A stretch of 64,000 bases of DNA from Neisseria animaloris (GTDB lineage: Bacteria > Pseudomonadota > Gammaproteobacteria > Burkholderiales > Neisseriaceae), in the NCBI RefSeq assembly GCF_900637855.1, contig NZ_LR134440.1:124001-188000 (forward strand), in the 5' to 3' direction. Shown piece after piece: positions 16,614-27,461 of this stretch; the stretch's first letter is position 1; every line of letters starts with the position of its first letter. Below the pieces are notes generated by a model. It ran no database searches and had not been told where the DNA came from. It saw only the letters and a program-made list of their open reading frames with translations. The translations under genes and the position numbers were made by a program.

Positions 16614-19600
16614 CTACAGCAACACTTTCTCAATACCGCCGTTATTGGCTTTTTCGACAAACTCGTTTTGCCAGTTGTCGCCGAGGATGTGTTTCGCCAT
16701 TTCCACCACGATGTAGTCGGCGGGCATGGCGTTGTCGTCGGTGTAGCGGCTCAAACCTTGTAGGCAGGCGGGGCAGGAGGTGAGCATTTTGACCGGCTCG
16801 CCCTGCGGCAGCTGCTTGAGGTTTTTCTCGATTTCTTCCTGTTTGCGGAATTTCACTTGTGTGGCGATATCGGGCCGTTTGACGGCAAACATGCCCGATT
16901 CGCCGCAGCAGCGGTCACTCAACACCACTTCTTTGCCCATCAGTTCGCTGGTCATTTTAGTAGCATTCATGGTTTTGATCGGGCTGTGGCAGGGGTCGTG
17001 GTAGAGATACTGCTGACCCGTGATGCCGTCGAGCTTGATGCCTTTTTCCAATAAAAACTCATGAATATCAATGATGCGGCAGCCGGGGAAAATGTCTTCG
17101 AAACGGTATTTTTCCAGCTGGTCGTAGCAGGTGCCGCAGCTTACCACTACGGTTTTGATGTCGAGGTAGTTTAAGGTATTGGCCAAACGGTGGAAGAGCA
17201 CGCGGTTTTCGGTGGTCATCTGTTCGGCTTTGTCTTTGTTGCCGCCTGCGTCTTGCGGATAGCCGCAGCAGAGGTAACCCGGCGGCAGCACGGTTTGTAC
17301 GCCGGCATGCCAGAGCATGGCTTGCGTAGCCAGTCCGACTTGGCTGAACAGCCGCTCGGAGCCGCAGCCGGGGAAGTAGAACACGGCTTCGCTGTCTTCG
17401 GAAAGCTGCGGGTTACGGATAATCGGCACGGTTTTGTTGTCTTCGATGTTCAACCAAGCGCGGGCGGTTTTTATCGGCACATGGCGCGGCAGCGGGCGGT
17501 TGATGAAATGCACTACCTGCTCTTTAATCGGCGAACCGCCCGTGGTGGCTTTGGGAGCTTTTTTCAGACGGCCTGCACCGATATGGGCTTTCTTGCCCCA
17601 GTTGTATGCCATATTCTGAAATTTGAAACCGGCTTCCACTACGCCTTTGCGCAACACTTGGATGGTGCGCGGGTCTTTGGCATTGAGAAAAGCCATGCCG
17701 GCGGCCACGGCGGGGTTGAACTTGCGTTTGCCGGCTTTGCGCAGATAGTTGCGGATGGCCACGGTTACGTCGCCGAAGTCGATGTTGACGGGGCAGGGCT
17801 TCACGCAGCGGTGGCACACGGTGCAGTGGTCGCCGAGGTCGTTTAATTCGTCGAAGTGGCGCAGCGATACGCCGCGGCGGGTTTGTTCTTCGTATAAAAA
17901 CGCTTCGGTTAGCAAGCCGACACCGAGGATTTTGTTGCGCGGGCTGTAAAGAAGATTGGCGCGCGGCACATGGGTGCTGCACACGGGTTTGCACTTGCCG
18001 CAGCGCAGGCAGTCTTTCACCGATTCGGCGATGGTGCCGAGGTCGGACTGTTCCATAATCAGCGATTCCACGCCAAGCAGCTCAAACGAAGGCGTGTAGG
18101 CGTTGCGTAAATCCGAACCGCGCATCAGTTTGTGGCGGTTGAAGCGGCCTTGCGGATCGACTTTGGCTTTGTAGTCCCAGAAGGGCTGCATTTCTTCGTC
18201 GGTAAGGAATTCGAGTTTGGTAATGCCGATGCCGTGTTCGCCGGAAATCACGCCGTTGAGGCTGCGGGCGATTCTCATGATGCGTTCCACCGCTTTATGA
18301 GCGGTTTGCAGCATGTCGTAATCGTCTGAATTCACAGGAATATTGGTATGGACGTTGCCGTCGCCCGCGTGCATGTGCAGGGCGACGAACACGCGCCCGC
18401 GTACCACGCGGCTGTGAATCTTGGCCAAACCTTCCATGATTTTGGTGTCGGCCTTGCCGCTGAAGATTTCAGACAGGGGTTTCATCACGTCGGCTTTAAT
18501 CGACACGCGCAGGCGGAAATCGCGGAAGGCGATGAAGCAGCTTTCTTCGTCTTTGGCTTCGGGTGCGGCGTGAACGGCATGGCCGTAGCGTTGTTTGTAT
18601 TCGCCCAAAGGCGCGTCGAGGTTGCTAAGCAGCCATTCCCAACGCTCTTTCACGGCGGAAACGTGTTGGAGCGCGTGTTTGGCGCGTTCGCCCAGCAATT
18701 CGCTGCTGGGCAGGTCGGTGCCCATTTTATCGACGGGCAGGCTGCCTTGCAGATATTGGATTAAGGCTTCGCACAAGGCCAGTTTGTTTTTGATCGACAA
18801 CTCGATATTGATACGCTCGATGCCGTCTGAATACTCGCCCAAACGCTCCAGCGGAATCACCACGTCTTCATTGATTTTAAAGGCATTGGTGTGCTTGGCG
18901 ATGGCGGCGGTGCGGCTGCGGTCGAGCCAGAAGGTTTTGCGCGCTTCGGGGGTAACGGCGATAAAGCCTTCGCCGTCGCGGGCTTGCGCCAGTTTGACGA
19001 TATGCTCGGCGGCATCGGCGACGGCGGCTTCGTCGTCGCTCACAATATCGGCAATCAGCACCATTTTCGGGCGGCCTTTACCCGCCGCTTTGGTGGCATA
19101 GCCGACCGCGCGCACATAGCGCCAGTCGAGATGTTCCAAACCGGCCAGCTTCACACTGCCATGGCCGAGCATGTAGTCGCGGATTTCCACGATAGACGGT
19201 GTGGCGTTGGCAACCGTGCCGAAAAATTCCAAACATACGGTGCGGATGTATTTCGGCATGGTGTGCAGCACGAAGGCCACGCTGGTGATGATGCCGTCGG
19301 TGCCTTCTTTTTGCACGCCGGGCAGGCCGCTGAGGAATTTGTCGGTAACGTCTTTGCCGAGGCCGACTTTGCGGAATTTGTGGCCGTCGATTTCCAAGCG
19401 TTCGGTTTTAACGATGTTGAGGCCGTCTGAATCCAAAGTATGTACGTCGAAAACGGCGGTTTCTTCGTCGTGGATTTTGCCGAAGTTGTGGCGCACACGC
19501 TCGATTTTCAGCCATTCGCCTTGCGGGTTGACCATTTTCCAGTAGGCAAGATTGTCCAACGCCGTGCCCCATAGCACGGCTTTTTTGCCGCCCGCGTTCA

Positions 19601-20444
19601 TGGCCACGTTGCCGCCCACACAGGAAGCGTCGGCGGAGGTAGGGTCAACCGCGAATACCAGTTTGGAGGCGGTGGCGGTTTCCTCCACCCGCCGCGTTAC
19701 CACGCCCGCGCCGCAATGGATAATCGGGTGCTTGCCTTCCAATCCGGGCAGTTCCACATATTCCACGCCGTTGTGTTTGTCGAGTTTTTCGGTGTTGATG
19801 ACCGCGCTCATGGCATCCAGCGGCACCGCGCCGCCGGTATAGCCCGTGCCGCCGCCCCGTGGAATGATGGTTAAATCGAGTTCGATTAAGGCTTTTACCA
19901 AAGGTGCGATTTCGTCTTCGGTGTCGGGGTTGATGACCACAAACGGATATTCCACGCGCCAGTCGGTCGCATCGGTAACGTGTACCACGCGGGCGAGGCC
20001 GTCGAACATGATGTTGTGTTTTTTGGTGATTTTGGAGAGGCGTTTTTGGATTGCGGCGCGTTTGTTGCGGGTGGCTTCAAAACTTTCATCGAAGCGGTGC
20101 ACCGCCGCTTCGGTGGCTTGAAGTAAATGTGCAACCTGGATGTTATTGTCGCGGCGTTTTTGGATTTCGTTGAGACGATGATGCATTTCCCGAACCAGTG
20201 CGGCTTGGCGCTGCTTCTGCTCAAGCAAATCGTCTATCAAATAGGGGTTGCGTACCACCACCCAAATATCACCCAACACTTCAAACAGCATCCGTGCCGA
20301 ACGACCTGTTCTGCGCTGGTTACGCAGCTCTTGCAGTATGTTCCAAGCTTCTTCTCCGAGCAGGCGGATCACAATTTCGCGGTCGGAATAGGATGTGTAA
20401 TTGTAGGGAATTTCCCGGATGCGTTGTGTTGTGTCTGTGGTCAT
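16614..20444 (-). CDS. FAD-linked oxidoreductase with Fe-S and CCG domains (DUF3683 type)
   Basis: A 1276-residue multidomain protein related to glycolate/D-lactate/D-2-hydroxyglutarate dehydrogenases. A DUF3683-like helical N-terminus (about residues 1-150) comes first. An FAD-binding PCMH domain follows ([16 protein letters not shown] and [19 protein letters not shown]), then the FAD-oxidase C-terminal region with [10 protein letters not shown] and GEHGIG. Two 4Fe-4S motifs come next ([11 protein letters not shown] and [12 protein letters not shown]), then two Cys-rich CCG domains ([10 protein letters not shown] and CCGESGMFA). Linking the flavin part to a GlpC-like electron-transfer part in one chain suggests a quinone-linked 2-hydroxy-acid dehydrogenase at the inner membrane. 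The exact substrate is unknown; D-lactate is one candidate. Confidence 0.9.
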   Translation of the reverse strand: MTTDTTQRIREIPYNYTSYSDREIVIRLLGEEAWNILQELRNQRRTGRSARMLFEVLGDIWVVVRNPYLIDDLLEQKQRQAALVREMHHRLNEIQKRRDNNIQVAHLLQATEAAVHRFDESFEATRNKRAAIQKRLSKITKKHNIMFDGLARVVHVTDATDWRVEYPFVVINPDTEDEIAPLVKALIELDLTIIPRGGGTGYTGGAVPLDAMSAVINTEKLDKHNGVEYVELPGLEGKHPIIHCGAGVVTRRVEETATASKLVFAVDPTSADASCVGGNVAMNAGGKKAVLWGTALDNLAYWKMVNPQGEWLKIERVRHNFGKIHDEETAVFDVHTLDSDGLNIVKTERLEIDGHKFRKVGLGKDVTDKFLSGLPGVQKEGTDGIITSVAFVLHTMPKYIRTVCLEFFGTVANATPSIVEIRDYMLGHGSVKLAGLEHLDWRYVRAVGYATKAAGKGRPKMVLIADIVSDDEAAVADAAEHIVKLAQARDGEGFIAVTPEARKTFWLDRSRTAAIAKHTNAFKINEDVVIPLERLGEYSDGIERINIELSIKNKLALCEALIQYLQGSLPVDKMGTDLPSSELLGERAKHALQHVSAVKERWEWLLSNLDAPLGEYKQRYGHAVHAAPEAKDEESCFIAFRDFRLRVSIKADVMKPLSEIFSGKADTKIMEGLAKIHSRVVRGRVFVALHMHAGDGNVHTNIPVNSDDYDMLQTAHKAVERIMRIARSLNGVISGEHGIGITKLEFLTDEEMQPFWDYKAKVDPQGRFNRHKLMRGSDLRNAYTPSFELLGVESLIMEQSDLGTIAESVKDCLRCGKCKPVCSTHVPRANLLYSPRNKILGVGLLTEAFLYEEQTRRGVSLRHFDELNDLGDHCTVCHRCVKPCPVNIDFGDVTVAIRNYLRKAGKRKFNPAVAAGMAFLNAKDPRTIQVLRKGVVEAGFKFQNMAYNWGKKAHIGAGRLKKAPKATTGGSPIKEQVVHFINRPLPRHVPIKTARAWLNIEDNKTVPIIRNPQLSEDSEAVFYFPGCGSERLFSQVGLATQAMLWHAGVQTVLPPGYLCCGYPQDAGGNKDKAEQMTTENRVLFHRLANTLNYLDIKTVVVSCGTCYDQLEKYRFEDIFPGCRIIDIHEFLLEKGIKLDGITGQQYLYHDPCHSPIKTMNATKMTSELMGKEVVLSDRCCGESGMFAVKRPDIATQVKFRKQEEIEKNLKQLPQGEPVKMLTSCPACLQGLSRYTDDNAMPADYIVVEMAKHILGDNWQNEFVEKANNGGIEKVLL

Positions 20445-20892
20445 GGTGGCGTGCTGCTCCGTGTGTTTTTAAAATTCTCGGCAGGCTCTGTTGTTAATTT
20501 TTTGAGGCCGTCTGAAAAAAATGTACAGAAATAGTTGTGTAATGTAGTGTAATTTCCATTGTTTTTCAATGGAAAAATATAGATATCGGTATGCAGGTAT
20601 TTCATAGAGAAGCAGGAATTTTGTTGACAATTTTGTTGTTGAACAATGTATTGTGCTGTATTCCGAAGGCGGTTAACTGCCTGTGGAAGAGCGGCAAATG
20701 TAATATATCGATAGATGTTGTAGATTCGTATTCGTTGGGAAACGATTGATAACGCAAAAAGTATTGTTGCCGTTGGTATATCGGTGTTGGCTGTGCCTGC
20801 CGTTTATGCCCAACCTTCCGTTTCTGCCGATTTCGGAACAGAGCGTGCTTTCCGAAAGAGGTATTATGGTGGCTGACAACAGCCGCTTTGCC
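20445..20892. other. gap of about 450 bases between the FAD/Fe-S gene and ffs
   Basis: No gene is supported. There is one DUS (about 20505-20517) close to the upstream gene's start and otherwise AT-rich sequence. It should contain the minus-strand promoter of the FAD/Fe-S gene, which I could not place. Confidence 0.4.
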
Positions 20893-20921
20893 TTGCTTAT
20901 TCATTTTTTTGACTATATAAT
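20893..20921 (+). promoter_or_regulatory. sigma70 promoter of ffs
   Basis: TTGCTT (20893-20898), a 17-base spacer and a perfect TATAAT (20916-20921). The predicted start is about 20928, a few bases before the 5' arm of the SRP RNA. Confidence 0.8.
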
Positions 20922-20934
20922 ACGCATCTTTCCT

Positions 20935-21033
20935 ATGGCGGGTCTCCCCGCATGGTAATTTGGAACAACGGGTCAGGGGCGGAAGCCAGCAGCCCACTCT
21001 GATGCGCCAGTGCCGGGGGTCGGGCTCGCCACC
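20935..21033 (+). ncRNA. ffs: signal recognition particle 4.5S RNA, small bacterial type
   Basis: The RNA partner of Ffh that targets membrane proteins to the translocon. The outer stem pairs GGCGGG (20937-20942) with CTCGCC (21025-21030). The apical part has GGTCAGGGGC, the GGAA tetraloop and GCCAGCAGCCC, the conserved Ffh-binding hairpin, followed by the TGATGCGCCAGTGCCGGG strand. A consensus promoter lies just upstream and an intrinsic terminator just downstream, so the transcript is a self-contained unit of about 150 bases before trimming. The exact ends are estimated from pairing. Confidence 0.92.
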
Positions 21034-21047
21034 CTAACATTTGAAAG

Positions 21048-21077
21048 CACCGACAAATGAACCGTCGGTGTTTTTTT
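21048..21077 (+). terminator. rho-independent terminator of ffs
   Basis: CACCGAC (21048-21054) pairs with GTCGGTG (21064-21070) over a 9-base loop and is followed by seven T residues. It is not DUS-based. Confidence 0.9.
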
Positions 21078-21106
21078 ATGGCTGTTTTACCGACCGTAAA
21101 GTCTTT

Positions 21107-21148
21107 GAGGCCGTCTGAAAAGAATGCAGGCTGAATTCAGACGGCCTC
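21107..21148. repeat. DUS pair upstream of hpnC
   Basis: GAGGCCGTCTGAA and TTCAGACGGCCTC with a 16-base spacer, between the ffs terminator and the hpnC start. It is probably an uptake signal rather than a needed terminator. Confidence 0.5.
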
Positions 21149-21179
21149 TTGAAACCGGCCAATTAACGGAAAACCGATT

Positions 21180-21995
21180 ATGTCTGTCAACCATTACGAA
21201 AATTTCCCCGTCGGTTCGATCATGCTGCCGCGCCGCCTGCGTGTGCCGACGCATGCGGTTTATGTTTTCGCCCGTACTGCCGACGATATTGCCGATGAAG
21301 GTTGTGTCAGCGATGAAGAGCGTTTGCTGAGGCTGGATGCTTTGCAGCAAGAGTTGGATACGATTTCGCGCGGTGAAACGCCGCAAACCGAAATGATGTG
21401 CCGCTTGCAACGCGAAGCGGTGCGCCCGTTTGAAATGCCTTTGCAGCCGTTTTACGATTTGCTTTCCGCGTTCCGTCAGGATGTGGTGAAAAAGCGTTAT
21501 CAGAATTTTGCCGAATTGGTGGATTATTGCCGCCGCTCCGCCAACCCGGTGGGGCGCATCATGCTGCATCTTTATGGTGAAACCGATGCGCGCAGTATCG
21601 CCCAAAGCGACGGCATTTGCACGGCTTTGCAGTTGGTTAACTTCTGGCAGGATGTAGCGGTCGATTGGGAAAAAGGGCGGGTTTATATTCCGCAGGACGA
21701 TTTGGAAAAATTCGGCGTAAGCGAAACCCAAATCGCCGAAGACCGTGCCGACTTTGCTTTCCAACGGTTGATGGCGTATGAGTGTACCCGTGCGCATAAT
21801 ATGTTGAAAGCGGGGTCGCCGCTGGGTAAAACGTTGAAAGGGCGCATCGGTTTTGAATTAAGGATGATAGTGATCGGTGCGCAGCAGATTTTGAGCAAAC
21901 TGGAAGCCAACCGTTATGATGTTTTTCAAAAACGCCCCAAATTGGAAGCGAAAGATTGGTGGGTAATCGTGAAACGTGCGGCATTGAAGAAATAA
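21180..21995 (+). CDS. hpnC: squalene/phytoene synthase family, HpnC type
   Basis: A 271-residue isoprenoid synthase. The first Asp-rich motif ARTADDIADE (residues 31-40) and the second, NFWQDVAVDWEKGRVYIPQDD (the QDVAVD core at about 157-162), bind diphosphate-Mg2+. The start MSVNHYENFPVGSIMLPRRLR is characteristic of HpnC. In the HpnCDE route HpnC turns presqualene diphosphate into hydroxysqualene. HpnD and HpnE are not next to it in this window, so its pathway role here is inferred from the family. It is followed by a DUS-pair terminator and is probably monocistronic. Confidence 0.87.
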   Translation: MSVNHYENFPVGSIMLPRRLRVPTHAVYVFARTADDIADEGCVSDEERLLRLDALQQELDTISRGETPQTEMMCRLQREAVRPFEMPLQPFYDLLSAFRQDVVKKRYQNFAELVDYCRRSANPVGRIMLHLYGETDARSIAQSDGICTALQLVNFWQDVAVDWEKGRVYIPQDDLEKFGVSETQIAEDRADFAFQRLMAYECTRAHNMLKAGSPLGKTLKGRIGFELRMIVIGAQQILSKLEANRYDVFQKRPKLEAKDWWVIVKRAALKK

Positions 21996-22000
21996 CCGAA

Positions 22001-22031
22001 CAGGCCGTCTGAAAATTTTTCAGACGGCCTG
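22001..22031 (+). terminator. DUS-pair terminator of hpnC
   Basis: CAGGCCGTCTGAAAA with its complement in an almost loop-free 31-base dyad just after the stop codon. Confidence 0.75.
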
Positions 22032-22216
22032 TTCGGTTAAGTGTGGAAGCGGGTTGTTTAAAGGCGGCCAAGCGGCCGGTATCATTGTGATGATAAGTTC
22101 TTCGTTAATGTGTCATTTTTCTTTTCAGACGGCCTGAAAGCGGAAAAAGCCGTTGTCTCAACATAAGCGCGTGAAATGGCGATAAAATGGCTGCCTGCAT
22201 AAACCGTTAAATCATC

Positions 22217-23227
22217 ATGGCTAAAAAAATTCTGATTATTTCCCCGAGCTGGATCGGAGATTGCGTGATGACGCAGCCGCTCTACCGTCGTTTGCAAGAG
22301 CTTTATCCCGATTGCACGATTGACGTATTTTCCCCTAAGTGGTCGATGGCCGTGTTCGAGCGCATGCCCGAAATCAATGAAATTTTTGAAAACCCGTTCG
22401 GGCATGGTGCGTTGGAATTGAAAAAGCGTATCCAAACAGGCAGGGCGTTGGGAAAACGGGGCTATGATCAAGTAATCGTGTTGCCCGGTTCGCTCAAATC
22501 AGGTTTGATTGCGGCTGCAACCGGCATCAAACAGCGTACCGGTTATGTAGGCGAAACCCGCTATCTGCTGCTGAATGACATACGCAAGCTCGATAAAGCC
22601 GCTTTGCCGCTGATGGTGGACCGTTACACTGCGCTGGCGCATCCTTCCCAAGCCGATTTTAACGGTCGTTCGAGTTATCCCGCTTTTCAAATCGACCCCG
22701 CAAGCCAGCAGGCCGCGCTGGAGACGCACGGTTTAAACACGGCCAAACCGGTTTTGGCTTTCTGCCCCGGCGCGGAATACGGCCCTGCCAAACGCTGGCC
22801 GGCCCATCATTTTGCCGAACTTGCGCGACGTTACGCAGCCAAAGGGTGGCAGATTTGGCTCTTCGGCTCGCAAAAAGATTTCGATATCGCTGAAAACATC
22901 AACATGCTTTCAGACGGCCTCTGTGTCAATTTATGCGGCAAAACCAGTCTTTCCGAAGCCATCGACCTGTTGGCCTGTGCCGATACGGTGGTCTGCAACG
23001 ACAGCGGCCTGATGCACCTCGCCGCCGCGTTGGGCAGGAAACTGGTGGCCGTATACGGTTCGTCGAGTGCCGACCACACGCCGCCGTTGAGCGATAAGGC
23101 CCGAATCGTCAGCTTAAACCTTGATTGCTCGCCTTGTTTCAAACGCGAATGCCCGTTCGGGCATACCGATTGTTTAAACAAACTCGGCCCCGATATGGTA
23201 GAAAAGGCGGCACAGGAATTGTGCTGA
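22217..23227 (+). CDS. waaF: ADP-heptose:LPS heptosyltransferase II
   Basis: This glycosyltransferase (GT9 family) adds the second L-glycero-D-manno-heptose to the inner core of lipooligosaccharide on the cytoplasmic face of the inner membrane. The 336 residues include the N-terminal KILIISPSWIGDCVMTQPL, PGSLKSG in the middle, and the family motifs FCPGAEYGPAKRWP and CNDSGLMHLAAALGR, which bind ADP-heptose. Length and motif order are standard for WaaF. A DUS lies inside the coding region at about 22909-22920. It is followed by proA on the same strand with a 133-base gap. Confidence 0.93.
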   Translation: MAKKILIISPSWIGDCVMTQPLYRRLQELYPDCTIDVFSPKWSMAVFERMPEINEIFENPFGHGALELKKRIQTGRALGKRGYDQVIVLPGSLKSGLIAAATGIKQRTGYVGETRYLLLNDIRKLDKAALPLMVDRYTALAHPSQADFNGRSSYPAFQIDPASQQAALETHGLNTAKPVLAFCPGAEYGPAKRWPAHHFAELARRYAAKGWQIWLFGSQKDFDIAENINMLSDGLCVNLCGKTSLSEAIDLLACADTVVCNDSGLMHLAAALGRKLVAVYGSSSADHTPPLSDKARIVSLNLDCSPCFKRECPFGHTDCLNKLGPDMVEKAAQELC

Positions 23228-23360
23228 AGCAGGCCCGCTTTTTCAGACGGCCTCAAATGTTGCTTAATCCGTTTGCTGCGTTTACCATAGCCGCGAAGTC
23301 CTATGTTTTAAGGCTGCCTTCAAATCCATTACTTTTCCATTTTTCATCGGGCCGCACATT

Positions 23361-24620
23361 ATGCAGAATATCCAAGAATACGTCCGTCAAACCGCCGCCG
23401 CCGCCAAGCAGGCTTTTTATGCATTGGCGGCAAGCTCCACCGCACAGAAAAATGCCGCTTTGCTACGGATGTCTGAGCTCCTCAAACACCATCAGTCCGC
23501 CGTGCTTGCCGCCAACGCCCAAGATATGGAGCAGGCGGCGGCAAAAGGATTGGATGCCGCTTTACTCGACCGACTGAAACTGACTGAGAACACCATAGAG
23601 AGTATGTGCGAAGGGTTGCGGCAAATTGCCGCTTTGCCCGACCCCGTAGGGGAAATGGACGAATTCCGCATCCGCCCGAACGGTTTGCAAATCGGCAAAA
23701 TGCGCGTGCCACTGGGTGTTATCGGCGTTATTTACGAATCGCGCCCGAACGTAACTGTTGATGCAGCCGCTTTGTGTTTGAAATCCGGCAATGCCTGCGT
23801 GCTGCGGGGCGGCAGTGAAGCATTCAACAGCAATATGGCAGTGGCCAAGCTGATTACTCAGGCGTTGGCTGAAAACGGTTTGCCCGCGGATGCCGTGCGC
23901 CTGATCGAAAACACCAGTCGCGAAAGTGTCGGCGCAATGCTGCAAAGCCCCGATTTGATTGATGTAATCATTCCGCGCGGCGGCAAATCGCTGGTTGCTC
24001 GCATCGCCGCCGAAGCACGTGTGCCGGTGATTAAGCATCTCGACGGTATCTGCCATGTTTATATTGACCGAGCCGCCGATACGCAGAAGGCCGTGGATAT
24101 TGCTTTCAATGCCAAAACTTCGCGCTATGGCACTTGCAATACCATGGAAACGCTGCTGGTACACGAGAGCCGAGCCGCCGAAATTCTGCCGTTGCTGGAG
24201 AAAAAATATGCAGAGAAAGGCGTGGAGTTGCGTGGTTGCGAACGTACGTTGGCCGTCTTAAAGAACATCAAGGCGGCAACTGAAGAAGATTGGCGCACCG
24301 AATATCTGGCTCCCGTTTTGGCTGTAAAAACAGTCGAAAGTATGGCCGAAGCGATTGCCCACATTAACATGTACGGCAGCCACCATACCGACAGCATCGT
24401 TACCGAATCTTATACCGATGCGCAGATTTTCCTGCGTATGGTCGACAGCGCCAGCGTAATGGTAAATGCCAGCACACGTTTCGCAGACGGGTTTGAATAC
24501 GGGTTGGGGGCGGAAATCGGCATTTCTACTGATAAAATCCATGTGCGTGGTCCTGTCGGATTGCACGGTTTGACAAGCCAAAAATGGGTAGTGTTGGGCA
24601 ATGGCCAGGTACGAATGTAA
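23361..24620 (+). CDS. proA: glutamate-5-semialdehyde dehydrogenase (gamma-glutamyl phosphate reductase)
   Basis: The second enzyme of proline synthesis reduces gamma-glutamyl phosphate with NADPH. The 419 residues show the family's [14 protein letters not shown] (about 119-132), [17 protein letters not shown] (203-212) and the catalytic Cys259 in RYGTCNTME. The ending [16 protein letters not shown] is typical. proB is not in the window. The start at 23361 is an ATG after GCCGCACATT, with only a weak ribosome-binding site, but the N-terminal alignment fits the family. A weak, degenerate DUS dyad follows at 24778-24827. Confidence 0.96.
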   Translation: MQNIQEYVRQTAAAAKQAFYALAASSTAQKNAALLRMSELLKHHQSAVLAANAQDMEQAAAKGLDAALLDRLKLTENTIESMCEGLRQIAALPDPVGEMDEFRIRPNGLQIGKMRVPLGVIGVIYESRPNVTVDAAALCLKSGNACVLRGGSEAFNSNMAVAKLITQALAENGLPADAVRLIENTSRESVGAMLQSPDLIDVIIPRGGKSLVARIAAEARVPVIKHLDGICHVYIDRAADTQKAVDIAFNAKTSRYGTCNTMETLLVHESRAAEILPLLEKKYAEKGVELRGCERTLAVLKNIKAATEEDWRTEYLAPVLAVKTVESMAEAIAHINMYGSHHTDSIVTESYTDAQIFLRMVDSASVMVNASTRFADGFEYGLGAEIGISTDKIHVRGPVGLHGLTSQKWVVLGNGQVRM

Positions 24621-25005
24621 TCCGTTTTGTAAACGTGTCAGATGTTATCAATCGGCAAATGGGCGGTCGAATGAAGCGGTCGATTTTTTCAATAAATAGA
24701 TGCTAGTGTAGATTTACTGCTCTATATTATGCCGAAAAGGTATTTTAAAAGCTGATTATGCCGATTTTTTGAAAAAAAAGGCCGTCTGAAAAATACATTA
24801 AGATATCTTCCGGCGGCCGTTTGCCTGTTAAATAAGCCGTTTGAAACATTCACAAATTTGCATACCTTTTCTTAACGGCATCTTTGCGGTTATCAGCCTT
24901 TTTGCGACAATATCACCGTTCTTTAGGACACAGAACGCATTCTCCTGGCGATTTAAAAATCCATATCGAAAACAATACACAAATTGCACTCCCAAAGGAA
25001 AACTC
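24621..25005. other. gap of 385 bases between proA and htpX
   Basis: It holds one DUS (24779-24790) facing a degenerate partner (CCGGCGGCCG) and a possible promoter, TTGCGG (24884-24889), 17 bases, ACAATA (24907-24912), for htpX. No clear heat-shock sigma32 promoter is seen. An in-frame open extension of htpX runs back to 24841 but lacks a ribosome-binding site. Confidence 0.35.
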
Positions 25006-25848
25006 GTGAAACGTATCTTTTTGTTTTTAGCAACCAACATTGCCGTTCTCGTTGTTATCAGCGTTATCCTCAGCGTTCTCGGCGTGAGCAGCAACCCCAA
25101 TGAAATGGGCAGTTTGCTGGTGTATTCCGCCGTTATCGGTTTTACCGGCTCGATTATTTCGTTGTTGATGTCAAAAACTATGGCGAAACGCTCGGTCGGT
25201 GCCGAGGTGATTACTCAGCCGCACAACGAAACCGAAGCATGGCTTTTGCAGACGGTTGAGAATCAGGCCCGCCAATGGAACCTGAAAACCCCTGAAGTTG
25301 CGATTTACCATTCACACGAACCCAACGCTTTTGCCACCGGTGCCAGTAAAAACAATTCGCTGGTTGCCGTCAGCACCGGTTTGCTCGATCACATGTCCCG
25401 TGACGAAGTGGAAGCCGTCCTTGCGCATGAAATGGCCCACGTCGGTAACGGCGATATGGTTACGCTCACTTTGATTCAAGGCGTAGTCAATACATTTGTC
25501 GTATTCTTGGCGCGCGTGGTTTCGGGCTTGGTGGCTCGAAATGACAACGGCGAAGTTTCGCAAGGCACTTATTTCATTGTGAGTATGGTATTACAGGTTG
25601 TATTTGGTTTTCTGGCGAGCTTTATCGTTATGTGGTTCAGCCGCCAACGCGAATACCGTGCCGATGCGGGTGCCGCCAAACTGGTGGGTGCTCCGAAAAT
25701 GATTGCTGCGCTGCAACGTTTGAAAGGAAACCCGAGCGATCTTCCTAAAGAAATGACGGCGATGGGTATTGCCAGTGAAGAACGTGATTCGCTTTTGAGT
25801 ACACATCCGACCTTGGATAACCGTATTGCACGTTTGAAACAATTGTAA
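25006..25848 (+). CDS. htpX: membrane zinc metalloprotease HtpX
   Basis: An inner-membrane M48-family protease that degrades misfolded membrane proteins. I take the GTG at 25006 as start because AAAGGAAA precedes it and the protein then begins (M)[16 protein letters not shown], the usual HtpX first helix, giving 280 residues. The two N-terminal membrane helices span about residues 4-25 and 35-56. The zinc motif HEMAH is at 141-145 and the third ligand region, REYRADAGA, lies near 215. Two more hydrophobic segments sit in between. A DUS-pair terminator follows. Confidence 0.94.
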   Translation: MKRIFLFLATNIAVLVVISVILSVLGVSSNPNEMGSLLVYSAVIGFTGSIISLLMSKTMAKRSVGAEVITQPHNETEAWLLQTVENQARQWNLKTPEVAIYHSHEPNAFATGASKNNSLVAVSTGLLDHMSRDEVEAVLAHEMAHVGNGDMVTLTLIQGVVNTFVVFLARVVSGLVARNDNGEVSQGTYFIVSMVLQVVFGFLASFIVMWFSRQREYRADAGAAKLVGAPKMIAALQRLKGNPSDLPKEMTAMGIASEERDSLLSTHPTLDNRIARLKQL

Positions 25849-25862
25849 GGAAATGAAAGATT

Positions 25863-25898
25863 AGGCCGTCTGAAATAAAGTTTTCAGACGGCCTTTTA
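25863..25898 (+). terminator. DUS-pair terminator of htpX
   Basis: AGGCCGTCTGAAA and TTTTCAGACGGCCT with a 5-base loop, followed by TTTATT. Confidence 0.75.
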
Positions 25899-26110
25899 TT
25901 ATATATCCTGCATATATTCGGTTTTAACAGTAGAATAATTACAGTAAAAGTTTTATTTAAAAATGTAAGTGCCATTTAAATAATTTTTAATGGTACTATT
26001 TCTTTAGGTATTTATTAACCGGTTGGAGAGCAGTAAGGCCGTCTGAAAGTATTTCAGATAATTGAATAAGATATTGTATAAAATAAATAAACTATCTGAT
26101 GGAGCAAAGC

Positions 26111-27454
26111 GTGTACCGCAGTACCCACATTATCAGCGGAAAAATATTATTTGAGCGTCCGGCACAGCAATGGGCTGAATTTGAGGAAAACTTGCAGGAT
26201 TTACGTTGCAAACAGCGTGACTTTGCCGCATTGCCTGTAACGGTAAGAACCGCATTATTGCTGGATTTTGCCGAAAAATTGGCAGCCGACCGCGACCGGC
26301 TGGCAGAAATGGTGTGCGAAGAAGTGGGGCGCTGTTTGCGCGAGTGCGAGGCGGAGTTGGATAAGTCGGTAGAGCTGATTCGTTATTATGCACGTTTGGC
26401 TCCCGAATTATTGGCTCATAAAACTATTGCAACACAGGCCAGTCTAAGCCAAGTGCGCTTTGAACCTTTGGGAGTCGTGTTGGCCGTTATGCCGTGGAAC
26501 TACCCGGTGTGGCAGGTTTTGCGTTTTGCCGTTCCCGCTTTATGTGCCGGTAATGCTTGCGCGGTAAAGCCGGCACCCACTGTGGCAAGGGTAACGAAAG
26601 CGTTGTTTGAATTGGTTGGCGGCACATTGCCGTTAATTCCCGCTTGGTTGGATGATGCCGATGTGCTGCGTGCGATTGAGCAAACCGATGCGATGGCGTT
26701 TACAGGTTCGGCAGATACCGGCCGCCGGTTGGCGGCACATGCGGGCATGAATCTGAAGAAAACGGTGCTTGAACTGGGAGGCAGCAATGCTTTTATAGTG
26801 ATGCCTGATGCGGATGTGGCTCAAGCGGCAAAAGACGCATGTTATTCCCGTTTTCGCGACGCGGGTCAGTCGTGTAATGCAGCGAAGCGGATTATCGTTA
26901 CCGAAGCGGTGGCTGATAAGTTCCTGCCGCTGTTCCTTGCAGAATGTGCCAAGTTGAAAACCGGTCATCCGATGGATGAAGAAACAACATTGGCCCCGCT
27001 GCATCGAAGCGATTTGCGCGAACGGGTTCATAGTCAGGTGCAGGATGCGTTGGCAAACGGTGCAAAGGCTTTGTGTGGCGGTTTTTTGCCGGAGGGTAAA
27101 GGTTGGTTTTACCCTGCTACCGTTTTAGACGGCGTGACCCGTAGTTGCCGAGTGTATCATGAAGAAGTGTTCGGCCCCGTGGCCGTGCTTTTGAGGGCGC
27201 AGGACGAAGAACATGCCGTGCGGCTGGCAAATGACAATCCTTTCGGGTTGGGCGCGAGTATTTATAGTGAAAATGTTACCAAAGCGTGGCAATATGCGGA
27301 AAAACTGCACACGGGCGCGGTGTTTATCAACCGTCACACCAGCAGTGATTTGCGCCTGCCGTTCGGTGGGGTGAAAGATTCGGGTTACGGAAGGGAGCTA
27401 TCGGAATTCGGATTGTATGAATTTGTAAATGTAAAAGCTTATTGGCAGAGATAA
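26111..27454 (+). CDS. aldehyde dehydrogenase, succinate-semialdehyde dehydrogenase-like
   Basis: An NAD(P)-dependent aldehyde dehydrogenase of about 447 residues, at the short end of the family, as in Sad-type succinate-semialdehyde dehydrogenases. MPWNYPVWQVLRF and FTGSADTGRRLAAHAG are the cofactor-binding motifs. The general base lies in LELGGSN (Glu at about 221) and the catalytic Cys in DAGQSCNAAKR (about 255). The ending LPFGGVKDSGYGRELSEFGLYEFVN is typical of the family. The GTG at 26111 is preferred because GGAG sits seven bases upstream; the ATG at 26099, four codons earlier, has no ribosome-binding site. The substrate is inferred from similarity only. A YwqK-repeat gene starts eight bases after its stop. 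Confidence 0.82.
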   Translation: MYRSTHIISGKILFERPAQQWAEFEENLQDLRCKQRDFAALPVTVRTALLLDFAEKLAADRDRLAEMVCEEVGRCLRECEAELDKSVELIRYYARLAPELLAHKTIATQASLSQVRFEPLGVVLAVMPWNYPVWQVLRFAVPALCAGNACAVKPAPTVARVTKALFELVGGTLPLIPAWLDDADVLRAIEQTDAMAFTGSADTGRRLAAHAGMNLKKTVLELGGSNAFIVMPDADVAQAAKDACYSRFRDAGQSCNAAKRIIVTEAVADKFLPLFLAECAKLKTGHPMDEETTLAPLHRSDLRERVHSQVQDALANGAKALCGGFLPEGKGWFYPATVLDGVTRSCRVYHEEVFGPVAVLLRAQDEEHAVRLANDNPFGLGASIYSENVTKAWQYAEKLHTGAVFINRHTSSDLRLPFGGVKDSGYGRELSEFGLYEFVNVKAYWQR

Positions 27455-27461
27455 AAGAACA

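Noticed and set aside
20602-20997. Minus-strand frame across the SRP RNA gene
   Set aside because: It covers the ffs promoter and RNA and has no protein-like features.
24841-25005. N-terminal extension of htpX
   Set aside because: No ribosome-binding site, and the extension is not HtpX-like; the GTG at 25006 has a clear site and starts at the expected first helix.
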